In this document: piece after piece, positions 34,180 to 42,694 of the stretch | Layout: every line of letters starts with the position of its first letter | Numbering within the stretch: the first letter of the stretch is position 1 | Assembly (NCBI GenBank): GCA_002723085.1 | Contig: PBNK01000002.1 | Coordinates: 99,690-163,689, forward strand | Direction of reading: 5' to 3' | Source of the DNA: Crocinitomicaceae bacterium | Lineage (GTDB): Bacteria; Bacteroidota; Bacteroidia; Flavobacteriales_D; Parvicellaceae | DNA: 64,000 nt | Position numbers and translations under genes: made by a program | Notes under the pieces: model-generated | The model's database searches: none | What the model was told of the DNA's origin: nothing | What the model saw: only the letters and a program-made list of their open reading frames with translations

Positions 34180-35568
34180 TTGTTTTTGATTGGTTCTTTT
34201 TATCCTAAAGATGGAATTTCTTTATTTGGTCACCATTTTCATTTTTTCTCAATTATGGACGAAGAAAAATTAGAAAAAGAACCGGTTTCTGAAGCCATAG
34301 TAAAAATCAATCTTGACTCTTTGGCTTTAGTTGAAAAATCAAAAAAAGACAGTCTAAACTTAGCTTTGGAAAGCATTAAACAACAATTGTTAGATTCTAT
34401 TCTTGCCTCACAAAAGAAGATACAGTACCCTAATAATGACAACTCTATTTTATATCCTTTTTTTAAAAAACTAGAAAATGCCAAAACAAAAAAAGTAAGA
34501 ATAATGCATTATGGAGATTCTCAAATTGAAGCTGACAGAATTACCAGCAGGTTAAGAGAAAAATTACAAAAGACATTTGGAGGCAGTGGAGCTGGGGCCT
34601 TTTCTGTTGTTCCAGCTACTAGGAAATTAGCCGTCAAAACAGAATATTCTTCAAATTGGGAACGAAAAACAGGCTTTGGATCTTCTTTAGACACCAGCAT
34701 CAAGCATAAAAACTATGGAGCTCTTTTTTCGTTTTCTAAATATTTCTCAGACTCAACAACAAATTCTGGGGAAATAACTGTTTTTAAACCAAAAAATGCT
34801 TCTAAAAGTGCCCGAGAATTTCAACAATTAAATATTTACTACACTAACATAGACTCTACCCTTTTAAAAATAAACATGGCTTCTTCTGTATATGAACAGT
34901 CGCTTAAAATATCTGAAAACATTGAGAAAATTTCTCTTGATTTTGACCATACTCCCAATAAATTAACATTAGAATTTATTGGATCAAGTAGTCCTTTGAT
35001 TTACGGATTATCAACTGAAGGCAAGAAAGGTGTAGTGGTAGACAACATACCCATGAGAGGCGCTTCTGGAACAGAATTTTCAAAAGTCAACTACGTTGGA
35101 ATAAATCAAATGCACCAGCATTTAAAACCTTCTTTAATTATTCTGGAATTTGGTGGGAATACCATTCCATACATGAAATCAAAGGAAAGGTGTGAAAGGT
35201 ATGGGAATTGGTTTAAAAAGCAAATACAAAAACTTCAGAAAATTAATCCTGAAGCCTTATTTATTGTTATTGGACCAGGAGATATGTCAACTAAGCAAAA
35301 AACAGATTTAATCACTTATCCATTATTACCAGATGTGAGAGATGCATTAAGAAACGCTGCTTTTGAAACCAATTCTTGTTTTTGGGACATGTATTTAAAT
35401 ATGGGAGGAGAAAATTCTATTCAAGAATGGGCTAATGAGAGCCCTGCTTTAGCGGCAAAAGATTACATCCACTTTACAAGGTTAGGAGCAAGAAAAATTG
35501 CTGATATGTTTATTAATGACTTAATGAATGATTATTCAAAATATAAAAAGGCAAAATCTGATGAATAA
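34180..35568 (+). CDS. SGNH/GDSL hydrolase family protein (first of two)
   Basis: Envelope SGNH-family protein. Block I is IMHYGDSQIEADR (Ser114), block III LILEFGGNTIP, and block V KDYIHFTRLGARKIADMF with Asp428 and His431, so the catalytic triad is intact. Such proteins act as acetyl transferases or esterases on glycans (AlgJ/AlgX, PatB and Ape types). The start is uncertain: the frame is open upstream to 34102 and encodes a hydrophobic stretch (PFLFIIGLLSILFLIGSF) just before the listed TTG, so the true N-terminus probably begins about 20 codons earlier and forms a membrane anchor. It overlaps the next gene by 8 bases. Confidence 0.82.
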   Translation: MFLIGSFYPKDGISLFGHHFHFFSIMDEEKLEKEPVSEAIVKINLDSLALVEKSKKDSLNLALESIKQQLLDSILASQKKIQYPNNDNSILYPFFKKLENAKTKKVRIMHYGDSQIEADRITSRLREKLQKTFGGSGAGAFSVVPATRKLAVKTEYSSNWERKTGFGSSLDTSIKHKNYGALFSFSKYFSDSTTNSGEITVFKPKNASKSAREFQQLNIYYTNIDSTLLKINMASSVYEQSLKISENIEKISLDFDHTPNKLTLEFIGSSSPLIYGLSTEGKKGVVVDNIPMRGASGTEFSKVNYVGINQMHQHLKPSLIILEFGGNTIPYMKSKERCERYGNWFKKQIQKLQKINPEALFIVIGPGDMSTKQKTDLITYPLLPDVRDALRNAAFETNSCFWDMYLNMGGENSIQEWANESPALAAKDYIHFTRLGARKIADMFINDLMNDYSKYKKAKSDE

Positions 35569-36781
35569 ATATATTTTAACTTTTGCTGTTTGTGTCTTTA
35601 TTAGAAATGTCTCCATTGGACAAACATATCCGCATGAATATGCTGAATATAAATTCATTAAATATGAAGAAAACAAGCTAATATTATCTAAAGAATCAAA
35701 CTTTAATGTGTTTTTTAAATCCTTAAACAACCTATTCATTGAAGGGGGGAAAGAAATAAATATTATACACATAGGAGGTTCACATATTCAGGCTGATATA
35801 TGGTCACAAAGAATTAGAGAGCGGTTTTTCAATCTTGTTCCTTACAGTAGCGGTGGAAGAGGGTTAGTTTTTCCTTATCGAATAATTAAAACTAATGGCG
35901 CACCTTATGTTAAGTTTACATCTAATGGCAGTTGGAAAGGGTATAGAAATACATCAAGCAAACACAATTCAGAGCTTGGCTTAGCTGGAATTACAGCCAA
36001 AACAAAAGACTCCATTACCACATTATCTTTAAGTGTAGATTCCAAAAAGTGTTTAGACTGTTCTTTTACTTCATTAAAGCTTCTTCATGGCAATTCAACC
36101 CATTGTTTAAGTATTGATGATGATGATTTGGTATCAATTTCAAATGAGGAAGTTGGATTAACCACATTTTTATTTGATAAAGAAAAAAATTCGGCAACCA
36201 TTAAGATAAATAAAGAAGATAGCGTTAATAAAGAGTTTGCATTGTATGGCGCGGTATTAGAAAAATCTCAGACCGGTTTGCAATACCATTCTATTGGTGT
36301 AAATGGAGCAAGTGTACCTAGTTATCTAAGAATTAATTCTTTTCCAAAAAAATTAAATCAAATTAAACCAGATCTTGCAATATTATCAATAGGAATTAAC
36401 GATGCGTATGTAGAAGCATTTGATAAAGAAAGGTTCATGAAAAATTACGACTCCTTGATTTTTAAAATAAAAACATCAAATCCTGATGCTGTTATCCTTT
36501 TTACAACAAATAACGATAGCTATTATAAACGTAAATATCCAAATAAAAATGCTTTTCTAGTAAAAGAAGCCATGATTGAATTAGCTGAAAAACATAATGG
36601 TGCCGTTTGGGACATGTTTGGGGTTATGGGTGGTCTTGGATCAATTAAAAAATGGCAAGACAAAGGGCTTGCAAAATCAGACAAAATTCATTTTACACAT
36701 AAAGGCTATAAATTAATAGGAGACTTGCTATTTGAAGCAATAATAAATTCATATGGAGATTATGTTAGAGAACACCTTTAA
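35561..36781 (+). CDS. SGNH/GDSL hydrolase family protein (second of two)
   Basis: A 406-residue exported protein (signal segment YILTFAVCVFIRNVSIGQ). Block I is IIHIGGSHIQADIWSQRIRE with Ser74, block III LAILSIGINDAYVEAF, and block V SDKIHFTHKGYKLIGDLL with Asp374 and His377. The triad is complete. It is clearly diverged from the preceding SGNH protein, so this is not a recent duplication. The ATG at 35561 overlaps the upstream stop (ATGAATAA) and is preferred over an ATG at 35528. It overlaps the MBOAT gene by 29 bases, pointing to tight co-translation. Confidence 0.83.
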   Translation: MNKYILTFAVCVFIRNVSIGQTYPHEYAEYKFIKYEENKLILSKESNFNVFFKSLNNLFIEGGKEINIIHIGGSHIQADIWSQRIRERFFNLVPYSSGGRGLVFPYRIIKTNGAPYVKFTSNGSWKGYRNTSSKHNSELGLAGITAKTKDSITTLSLSVDSKKCLDCSFTSLKLLHGNSTHCLSIDDDDLVSISNEEVGLTTFLFDKEKNSATIKINKEDSVNKEFALYGAVLEKSQTGLQYHSIGVNGASVPSYLRINSFPKKLNQIKPDLAILSIGINDAYVEAFDKERFMKNYDSLIFKIKTSNPDAVILFTTNNDSYYKRKYPNKNAFLVKEAMIELAEKHNGAVWDMFGVMGGLGSIKKWQDKGLAKSDKIHFTHKGYKLIGDLLFEAIINSYGDYVREHL

Positions 36782-38489
36782 TACCATAAAATCCATCATT
36801 CTAGATGTTTTTCTTTTAGATGAGCATCCTTTAATGTTTACTGAAATTACATTTTGGGTCTTTTTTGCTTTGGTATTGTTAGTTATAGGTTTTATAAAAA
36901 AGAAAAACAAACTTCGAAATGCTTTTTTGTTTATTGCAAGTGTCTTTTTCTATTACAAAACAAGCGGTTTTTTCTTTTCAATTCTTTTATTCTCAACAAT
37001 AAGTGATTTCTATTTAGGTAAGGCTATTTTTTCATCGAAGAAAAAACTAACTAAAAAGACTTGGTTAGCAATAAGCATAATAACCAATTTATCTGTATTA
37101 ATCTTTTTTAAATACGCTTACTTTTTTGCAGATTCTTTTAATGAATTATTTGGCACTTCTTGGCATCCCATTAACCATTTTGCTCAATTTTCTAATGCTG
37201 TTTTTGGTTCTAGTTTCAGAGTAGATTATATCTTATTGCCTGTGGGGATTTCATTCTTCACCTTTCAAACCATGTCTTATGCTATAGATGTATATCGAGA
37301 AAAAGTAACTCCGGTTAAAAGTTTACTAGATTTTGGATTCTATGTTTCCTTTTTTCCTCAGCTAGTGGCTGGACCAATTGTAAGAGCAGCTCATTTTATA
37401 CCACAACTTTATAAACCTTATTGTTTGTCAAAACAACAATTTGGAATGGCATTATTTTGGATAATTAATGGTTTATTAAAGAAGTTCTTATTAGCCGATT
37501 ATTTAGCCGTTAATTTTGTAGATCGAATTTTTGACAATCCAGGAATGTTCACTGGACTGGAAAATCTAATGGGTCTATATGGATACTCTTTACAGGTTTA
37601 TGCAGATTTTTCTGGATATACTGACATAGCAATTGGTGTTGCTTGGTTAATGGGTTTTAACCTTCCTAAAAACTTTGACTCTCCCTATAAGGCCGACAGT
37701 TGTGGTAATTTTTGGAATAGATGGCACATTTCATTATCTACTTGGTTAAAAGATTACTTATATATTCCTATGGGAGGAAATAAAGGAGGGTCATTGTTTA
37801 GTTTTATCGCTTTAGGATTTGTTATTTTATTCTTGTTTTTACTAAGCGGTTCATATACTCTTCTTTTTGGGACAATAACCTTGCTTCTTGTAGCTATGTT
37901 AATTGGAGTATTTGTTATTAAACTAAACAACTGGTACTTAACAAATATTAATATAATGTTAACCATGCTTATTGGAGGATTGTGGCATGGAGCAAGTTGG
38001 AATTTTGTTTTATGGGGCGGATTAAATGGGCTAGGAATAGTAATTTATAAATTGTGGAATAAAATAAGTCCCTGGAAAAATAAAGAAAAAACAATAAATA
38101 GAATTTGGGGAATATTTTTAACGTTTAATTTTATATCCTTTACAAGAATATGGTTTAGAAGCGGGTCTTCTAATGGATTTGACGAAATGGACCAAGGTCA
38201 TAATATTATATCTGAGTGGTTTACAGCAAATGACATGTTAATACAGCTTTTTTCGAATTTCAGAATAGATTTATTTTTTGAAGTTGTAGCTGGATATCAC
38301 CAAGTTTTCATAATTATGATTTTAGGGTTTTTAATACATTGGCTACCAGAAAAATGGAAAGTTTGGTACAGATACAAGTTTTCCAATGCTAATGTTTTTA
38401 TTCAATTATTAACCTGTTTATTGGTTGTCTTTATACTCTTTCAATTTGCTTCAAGTGAATTACAACCTTTTATTTATTTTCAGTTTTAA
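36753..38489 (+). CDS. MBOAT family O-acyltransferase (AlgI/PatA-like)
   Basis: Polytopic membrane protein of 578 residues with about 11 hydrophobic segments. MBOAT proteins of the AlgI/DltB/PatA type pass acyl groups from a cytoplasmic donor across the membrane to a periplasmic acceptor. AlgI-type signatures are visible: LPVGISFFTFQTMSYAIDVY, FFPQLVAGPIVRAAHFIPQ, YADFSGYTDIAIGVAWLMG, FWNRWHISLSTWLKDYLYIP, and the conserved catalytic His412 in LIGGLWHGASWNF. It closes a four-gene run with two SGNH proteins and a LysM scaffold, the set expected for O-acetylation of peptidoglycan or an exopolysaccharide. Confidence 0.92.
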   Translation: MEIMLENTFNTIKSIILDVFLLDEHPLMFTEITFWVFFALVLLVIGFIKKKNKLRNAFLFIASVFFYYKTSGFFFSILLFSTISDFYLGKAIFSSKKKLTKKTWLAISIITNLSVLIFFKYAYFFADSFNELFGTSWHPINHFAQFSNAVFGSSFRVDYILLPVGISFFTFQTMSYAIDVYREKVTPVKSLLDFGFYVSFFPQLVAGPIVRAAHFIPQLYKPYCLSKQQFGMALFWIINGLLKKFLLADYLAVNFVDRIFDNPGMFTGLENLMGLYGYSLQVYADFSGYTDIAIGVAWLMGFNLPKNFDSPYKADSCGNFWNRWHISLSTWLKDYLYIPMGGNKGGSLFSFIALGFVILFLFLLSGSYTLLFGTITLLLVAMLIGVFVIKLNNWYLTNINIMLTMLIGGLWHGASWNFVLWGGLNGLGIVIYKLWNKISPWKNKEKTINRIWGIFLTFNFISFTRIWFRSGSSNGFDEMDQGHNIISEWFTANDMLIQLFSNFRIDLFFEVVAGYHQVFIIMILGFLIHWLPEKWKVWYRYKFSNANVFIQLLTCLLVVFILFQFASSELQPFIYFQF

Positions 38490-38536
38490 TTTAATTTAAT
38501 GAAAGAAGGTCTTTAATTTGTAGCACAATAATTACT

Positions 38537-39547
38537 ATGCCAGCAATTAAAAATGCATTACTTAGATATCGGGTGATTGACAGAGCCTTAAGAAACAACT
38601 TCAATCCATTCCCTAGCAAAGAGCAGTTGCGTCAATCTTGTGAAGAAGAAATTTTTGGAAGTTTGGAGGGAGAGCATATTTGTCATTCTACTATTGAAAA
38701 GGATTTATTTGCCATGAGAATGGAACACGATGCACCTATAGTATATAGCAAAAAAGAAAGAGGATATTATTACAGTGATGATGAGTATTCTTTGGAAGAT
38801 GTTCCGCTTACTGAAAAAGACATATCTGCTATAAAAGCTGCATCAACCATTTTTCAACAGTTTAAATCGACAAGTTTATTTGGGCAATACGAATTTGCCA
38901 TAAATAAAATTTTGGATCGTGCGGTTTTAAGCAAGGAAAGTTCATCAAATAATGAAGATGAAGTCATTCAATTTGAAGCTCAACCAACCGTAAGAGGTAA
39001 CGAACATTTAGAACCTCTTCTATCTTCAATTAAGTCTAAAACTTCTATACAGTTTAATTATTATAATTTCATTAAAAATGAACACACTGTAAGAAGGGTT
39101 CACCCTTATTTATTAAAAGAATACAGAAACAGGTGGTATTTAATTGGTAAAAGTGAACTAAAAAATAAAATTATCACTTTTGGATTAGATAGAATTTCTG
39201 ACATTATTAAACTAGAAAAACCATTTCTGGTAGATTCTGATTTTTCCGCAGATAATTTTTTTAAACACTCCATTGGAATTACCGTTTATGATCAATTGCC
39301 ACAAAAAATAGTGATTGAAGTAAATAATATTCTTGCTAAATATTTAGAAACTCAACCTTTGCATCATTCTCAAGTTTTTGAAAAAATAAACAAAAATGGT
39401 TCTCATGTTTTTTCTTACTTTTTACTTTCAACTTATGAACTTAAAATGCAGTTATTAGGATTTGGGAGAGATGTTAAAGTTTTAGAGCCAAAAGAATTAA
39501 AAGAAGAAATTATTGAAAATGCAAGGGAAATAATTAAACAATACTAA
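38537..39547 (+). CDS. WYL-domain transcriptional regulator
   Basis: A 336-residue regulator with an N-terminal winged-helix region (residues 1-75, including HSTIEKDLFAMRMEHDAPI and SKKERGYYYSD) and a C-terminal WYL domain (VHPYLLKEYRNRWYLIGKS; GLDRISDIIKL). WYL regulators sense nucleic-acid or nucleotide ligands, and many control defence or DNA-damage genes, though Bacteroidota have several of unknown target. It starts 48 bases after the MBOAT gene, and its stop overlaps the next start (TAATG). Confidence 0.9.
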   Translation: MPAIKNALLRYRVIDRALRNNFNPFPSKEQLRQSCEEEIFGSLEGEHICHSTIEKDLFAMRMEHDAPIVYSKKERGYYYSDDEYSLEDVPLTEKDISAIKAASTIFQQFKSTSLFGQYEFAINKILDRAVLSKESSSNNEDEVIQFEAQPTVRGNEHLEPLLSSIKSKTSIQFNYYNFIKNEHTVRRVHPYLLKEYRNRWYLIGKSELKNKIITFGLDRISDIIKLEKPFLVDSDFSADNFFKHSIGITVYDQLPQKIVIEVNNILAKYLETQPLHHSQVFEKINKNGSHVFSYFLLSTYELKMQLLGFGRDVKVLEPKELKEEIIENAREIIKQY

Positions 39548-40452
39548 TGAAAAGATTATCGTTTTTGATTTTATTTTCTTTTTTGTTGAATACATCAAAT
39601 TGTTTATCACAAATGATTTATAATTATCAGGGTAAAGCATTTACGGACGATCCCTTTTTCAATACTAAATTTATTTCAAGTACTAATTTAAAATCTTTAG
39701 ACGGTATTATTTCAACAAAAAAAGAGCTTGTTGCTATACAGTCTTCAAGATTAGTTCAAGGTTACAAATTCAATAACAAAGGAGAGCTAATTGCTCAATA
39801 TTCGTCCACTATTAAAAATAAAAAAAGAGATACCTTATTTACTTTTTATAAATATAATGATGCTGGGGATTTGACTTTAAAAAGAATAAGTGATTCTTAT
39901 GGTTTTTATTCTTACAGTTATGAATACGATTCTTTAGGTCAAATGACTAAAAACACTTTTTCCAGAGAAAAAAACATTGGTAAAAGCAAAGCAAATTTCA
40001 TTTTAGGTAAACAATACATCATTTTTAGTGAATCATACAAGTATAAAAAAACGGATTCAGTAATAGAAAAAATTATTTACAACAACAATGAAAAGCCATA
40101 TCAGAAAAACACATATAAATACGACAAGTTAGGATACTTAAAAGAAGAAAAAACAAGGTTGCTTATTAACAATAAAGTTCATTTAAATGTTTATGACTAC
40201 AACGAAAAAGGTGCATTAAAAAAAATTGAAAGTTTTAAACAGAACGAAGATACAGCATATAAAAAAATAAAGTTTCAATATGATGATTGGGGTAACATTA
40301 CTTATATTGATGAATACAAAGATGGTATCAAGGTGATACATAAAGAAATTTTATACGACCCTTCAACTTTAGTATTGAAAACTATATTATCTCAAGATTT
40401 AATTTCAAATTTGATAACAATAGTAAAATTTAAACCCAAATTTTATAATTAA
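39547..40452 (+). CDS. Secreted protein with YD/RHS-like repeats, unknown function
   Basis: A 301-residue exported protein (signal segment FLILFSFLLNTSNCLSQ). The body is made of irregular repeats of the kind found in RHS/YD beta-helical proteins: FYKYNDAGDLTLKRI, YEYDSLGQMTKN, YKYDKLGYLKEEKT, YDYNEKGALKKIES, and FQYDDWGNITYIDEY. It is far too short to form an RHS toxin cocoon and has no toxin domain. It may bind glycans or be a small envelope protein. The ATG overlaps the WYL gene's stop codon by one base. Confidence 0.7.
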   Translation: MKRLSFLILFSFLLNTSNCLSQMIYNYQGKAFTDDPFFNTKFISSTNLKSLDGIISTKKELVAIQSSRLVQGYKFNNKGELIAQYSSTIKNKKRDTLFTFYKYNDAGDLTLKRISDSYGFYSYSYEYDSLGQMTKNTFSREKNIGKSKANFILGKQYIIFSESYKYKKTDSVIEKIIYNNNEKPYQKNTYKYDKLGYLKEEKTRLLINNKVHLNVYDYNEKGALKKIESFKQNEDTAYKKIKFQYDDWGNITYIDEYKDGIKVIHKEILYDPSTLVLKTILSQDLISNLITIVKFKPKFYN

Positions 40453-40532
40453 ATTTACCTTTTTTAAAAATTGGAGTATTTAATTTGAGTTGAAAAATAA
40501 ATATTTTAAGTTTCGTTATAAAGAAGAAAATC

Positions 40533-40796
40533 ATGAAAAATAAAACTATAATTTTAATGTCTATTATAATTGTACTTTTGATTACTGGGGGAATAATCCT
40601 TTATTTATATCCTAAAGCAAATGAAAATGCGACAAAACTTTGTGATTGTTATACCGAAATGCACAGAGCGAGTAGTGGAAGAATTGATTTTTTACAAGAT
40701 TCCTGTAATAATATTTACGTAGAAATTCTAAAACAAATAGAGGATAACCCTGATGAATTAGAAGAATTTATGGCGGCTAAAAAAAGGTGTCAATAA
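40533..40796 (+). CDS. Small membrane-anchored protein, unknown function
   Basis: An 87-residue protein with one N-terminal transmembrane helix (IILMSIIIVLLITGGIILYLY) and a small exported domain containing four cysteines (LCDCYTEMHRA, DSCNNIY, and a terminal KRCQ). I do not recognise it. It ends 4 bases before the aldehyde dehydrogenase gene and may share its transcript. Its CDC motif also occurs in the small lipoprotein at 63376. Confidence 0.62.
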   Translation: MKNKTIILMSIIIVLLITGGIILYLYPKANENATKLCDCYTEMHRASSGRIDFLQDSCNNIYVEILKQIEDNPDELEEFMAAKKRCQ

Positions 40797-40800
40797 TATT

Positions 40801-42243
40801 ATGAAGAAGATTTTTAATTACATTGACGGAAAGTTAGTTTCAGCTAAAAATGGTGATTGGATAGATAATTTCGAGCCTGCTACTGGCGAAAAATACAGTT
40901 TAATTCCTGATTCTAATGCAGAAGATGTAGAGGCTGCCTTTATTGCCGCTGAAAAAGCATTTAAAAGTTGGAGTGTGAGGCCTGTTCAAGAAAGGTCTGA
41001 TATTATGCTAAAGATTGCTTCTCTAATAGAGTCTAAACAACAAGATCTTGCAGAAGCGGAGTCAATTGATAATGGGAAACCTGTCGATTTAGCAAATGCT
41101 GTTGATATTCCAAGGGCTTCTTCAAACATGAAGTTTTTTGCAACTGGTATTTTACATTACGCATCTGAAAGCCATCAATTGAATGAAGTGGCAATAAATT
41201 ATACTTTAAGAAAACCTATTGGAGTAGTCGGTTGTATATCCCCGTGGAATCTTCCTCTATATCTTTTTACTTGGAAAATCGCACCTGCTTTGGCGGCAGG
41301 AAATACAGTTATAGCGAAGCCTTCTGAAATAACTCCAATGACAGCATTTTTATTTTCAGAAATTTGCATTGAAGCTGGGCTTCCCAATGGAGTTTTAAAT
41401 ATAGTTCACGGATATGGTCCAAAAGTTGGTGCACCAATAACAGAACATAAAGGAATTAAAGCTATTTCATTTACAGGAGGCACAAAAACAGGTGAGCAAA
41501 TAGCTAAAGTTGCAGCCCCGATGTTTAAAAAATTAAGTTTAGAACTTGGAGGTAAAAACCCTAATATTATTTTTGATGATTGTAATTTTAACAAAGCGGT
41601 AAGCGTTTCTGTTTTAAGTTCGTTTGCCAATCAAGGGCAAATTTGTTTATGTGGTTCAAGAATATTTATTCAAGAAAAAATTTATGAAAAATTTAAATCT
41701 GAATTTGTTAAAAAAGTAAAAAAATTAACTATTGGTGATCCAAAAAATAAAGAAACTAAAATAGGAGCGATAGTTTCGAAAGATCATATGGAAAAAGTTA
41801 AGTCCTATATAGATTTAGCTCAACAGGAGGGTGGTATAATATTAACTGGGGGGGGAAACAGAACTATTGAGGGCAGATGTAAAGATGGTTATTTTTTAGA
41901 ACCCACAGTAATTGAAGGCTTGCCTTATGATTGCAGAACCAATCAAGAAGAAATCTTTGGTCCGGTAGTTACTTTAAATTCATTTAAAACAGAAGAAGAA
42001 GTTCTTATGTACGCAAACAGTACAAAATATGGCCTTAGCAGCACTGTATGGACAGAAAATATTACAAAAGCCAATAGAATGGCTAAAGCATTAGATGCTG
42101 GGATTGTATGGATAAATTGTTGGTTAGTTAGAGATTTAAGAACTCCTTTTGGAGGGGTTAAACACTCTGGGGTTGGAAGAGAAGGTGGATTCAATGCCTT
42201 TAACTTTTTTACTGAGCAAACCAATGTTTGTATAAGCTATTAA
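40801..42243 (+). CDS. Aldehyde dehydrogenase, probably 2-aminomuconic 6-semialdehyde dehydrogenase
   Basis: NAD(P)-dependent dehydrogenase of 480 residues. Motifs: the glycine-rich SFTGGTKTGEQIAKV, general-base block LELGGKNPNIIF, catalytic Cys in SFANQGQICLCGSRIF, and C-terminal TPFGGVKHSGVGREGG. The ending FNFFTEQTNVCISY resembles 2-hydroxy/2-aminomuconic semialdehyde dehydrogenases. The next gene is a RidA-type aminomuconate deaminase, which together point to the kynurenine route of tryptophan breakdown. Earlier pathway enzymes are not in the window, so substrate assignment is inference. Confidence 0.8.
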   Translation: MKKIFNYIDGKLVSAKNGDWIDNFEPATGEKYSLIPDSNAEDVEAAFIAAEKAFKSWSVRPVQERSDIMLKIASLIESKQQDLAEAESIDNGKPVDLANAVDIPRASSNMKFFATGILHYASESHQLNEVAINYTLRKPIGVVGCISPWNLPLYLFTWKIAPALAAGNTVIAKPSEITPMTAFLFSEICIEAGLPNGVLNIVHGYGPKVGAPITEHKGIKAISFTGGTKTGEQIAKVAAPMFKKLSLELGGKNPNIIFDDCNFNKAVSVSVLSSFANQGQICLCGSRIFIQEKIYEKFKSEFVKKVKKLTIGDPKNKETKIGAIVSKDHMEKVKSYIDLAQQEGGIILTGGGNRTIEGRCKDGYFLEPTVIEGLPYDCRTNQEEIFGPVVTLNSFKTEEEVLMYANSTKYGLSSTVWTENITKANRMAKALDAGIVWINCWLVRDLRTPFGGVKHSGVGREGGFNAFNFFTEQTNVCISY

Positions 42244-42259
42244 TTAATCTATTTTAATA

Positions 42260-42691
42260 ATGAGTGAAGAAAAAATAAATGCAAAAAACGCACCAAAACC
42301 TGTAGGATTATATCCTCATGCAAGAAAAGCGGGGAACCTTCTTTTTCTTTCTGGTGTTGGCCCCAGAAAAGCTGGTTCTGGGCCTAATGATAGTGCTGTT
42401 CCTGGATTAGAACTTGACCATAATGGAAATTTTAAGAGCTTTGATTTTGAAGCTCAATGTCATAGTGTTTTTCAAAATGTTAAAGCTATTCTTGAAGAAA
42501 GTGGATCTTCATGGGACAACTTAATAGATGTAACGGTTTTTTTAGTAAATATGAAAAGGGATTTTGCAACATACAATAAAGTTTATGCAGAATATTTTAA
42601 AGATAACCAACCATGTAGAACTACAGTTGCTATTGACTCTCTTCCTACGCCAATAGCCATTGAATTAAAATGCATAGCAACAATAAATTAA
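42260..42691 (+). CDS. RidA-family deaminase, probable 2-aminomuconate deaminase
   Basis: A 143-residue YjgF/YER057c/UK114 (RidA) protein. Family signature near the C-terminus: PCRTTVAIDSLPTPIAIELK. It has an insertion (GVGPRKAGSGPNDSAVPGLE) found in 2-aminomuconate deaminases but not in short generic RidA proteins of about 126 residues. It lies 16 bases after the semialdehyde dehydrogenase gene; together they would convert 2-aminomuconate semialdehyde to 2-oxo-crotonate-type products. Confidence 0.78.
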   Translation: MSEEKINAKNAPKPVGLYPHARKAGNLLFLSGVGPRKAGSGPNDSAVPGLELDHNGNFKSFDFEAQCHSVFQNVKAILEESGSSWDNLIDVTVFLVNMKRDFATYNKVYAEYFKDNQPCRTTVAIDSLPTPIAIELKCIATIN

Positions 42692-42694
42692 TAA

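Noticed and set aside
39547..40452. RHS-type polymorphic toxin
   Set aside because: YD-like repeats are present, but the protein is only 301 residues with no core autoprotease motif or toxin tip, and no immunity gene follows.
41943..42224. 93-codon minus-strand frame inside the aldehyde dehydrogenase gene
   Set aside because: Antisense to conserved catalytic motifs; no independent support.
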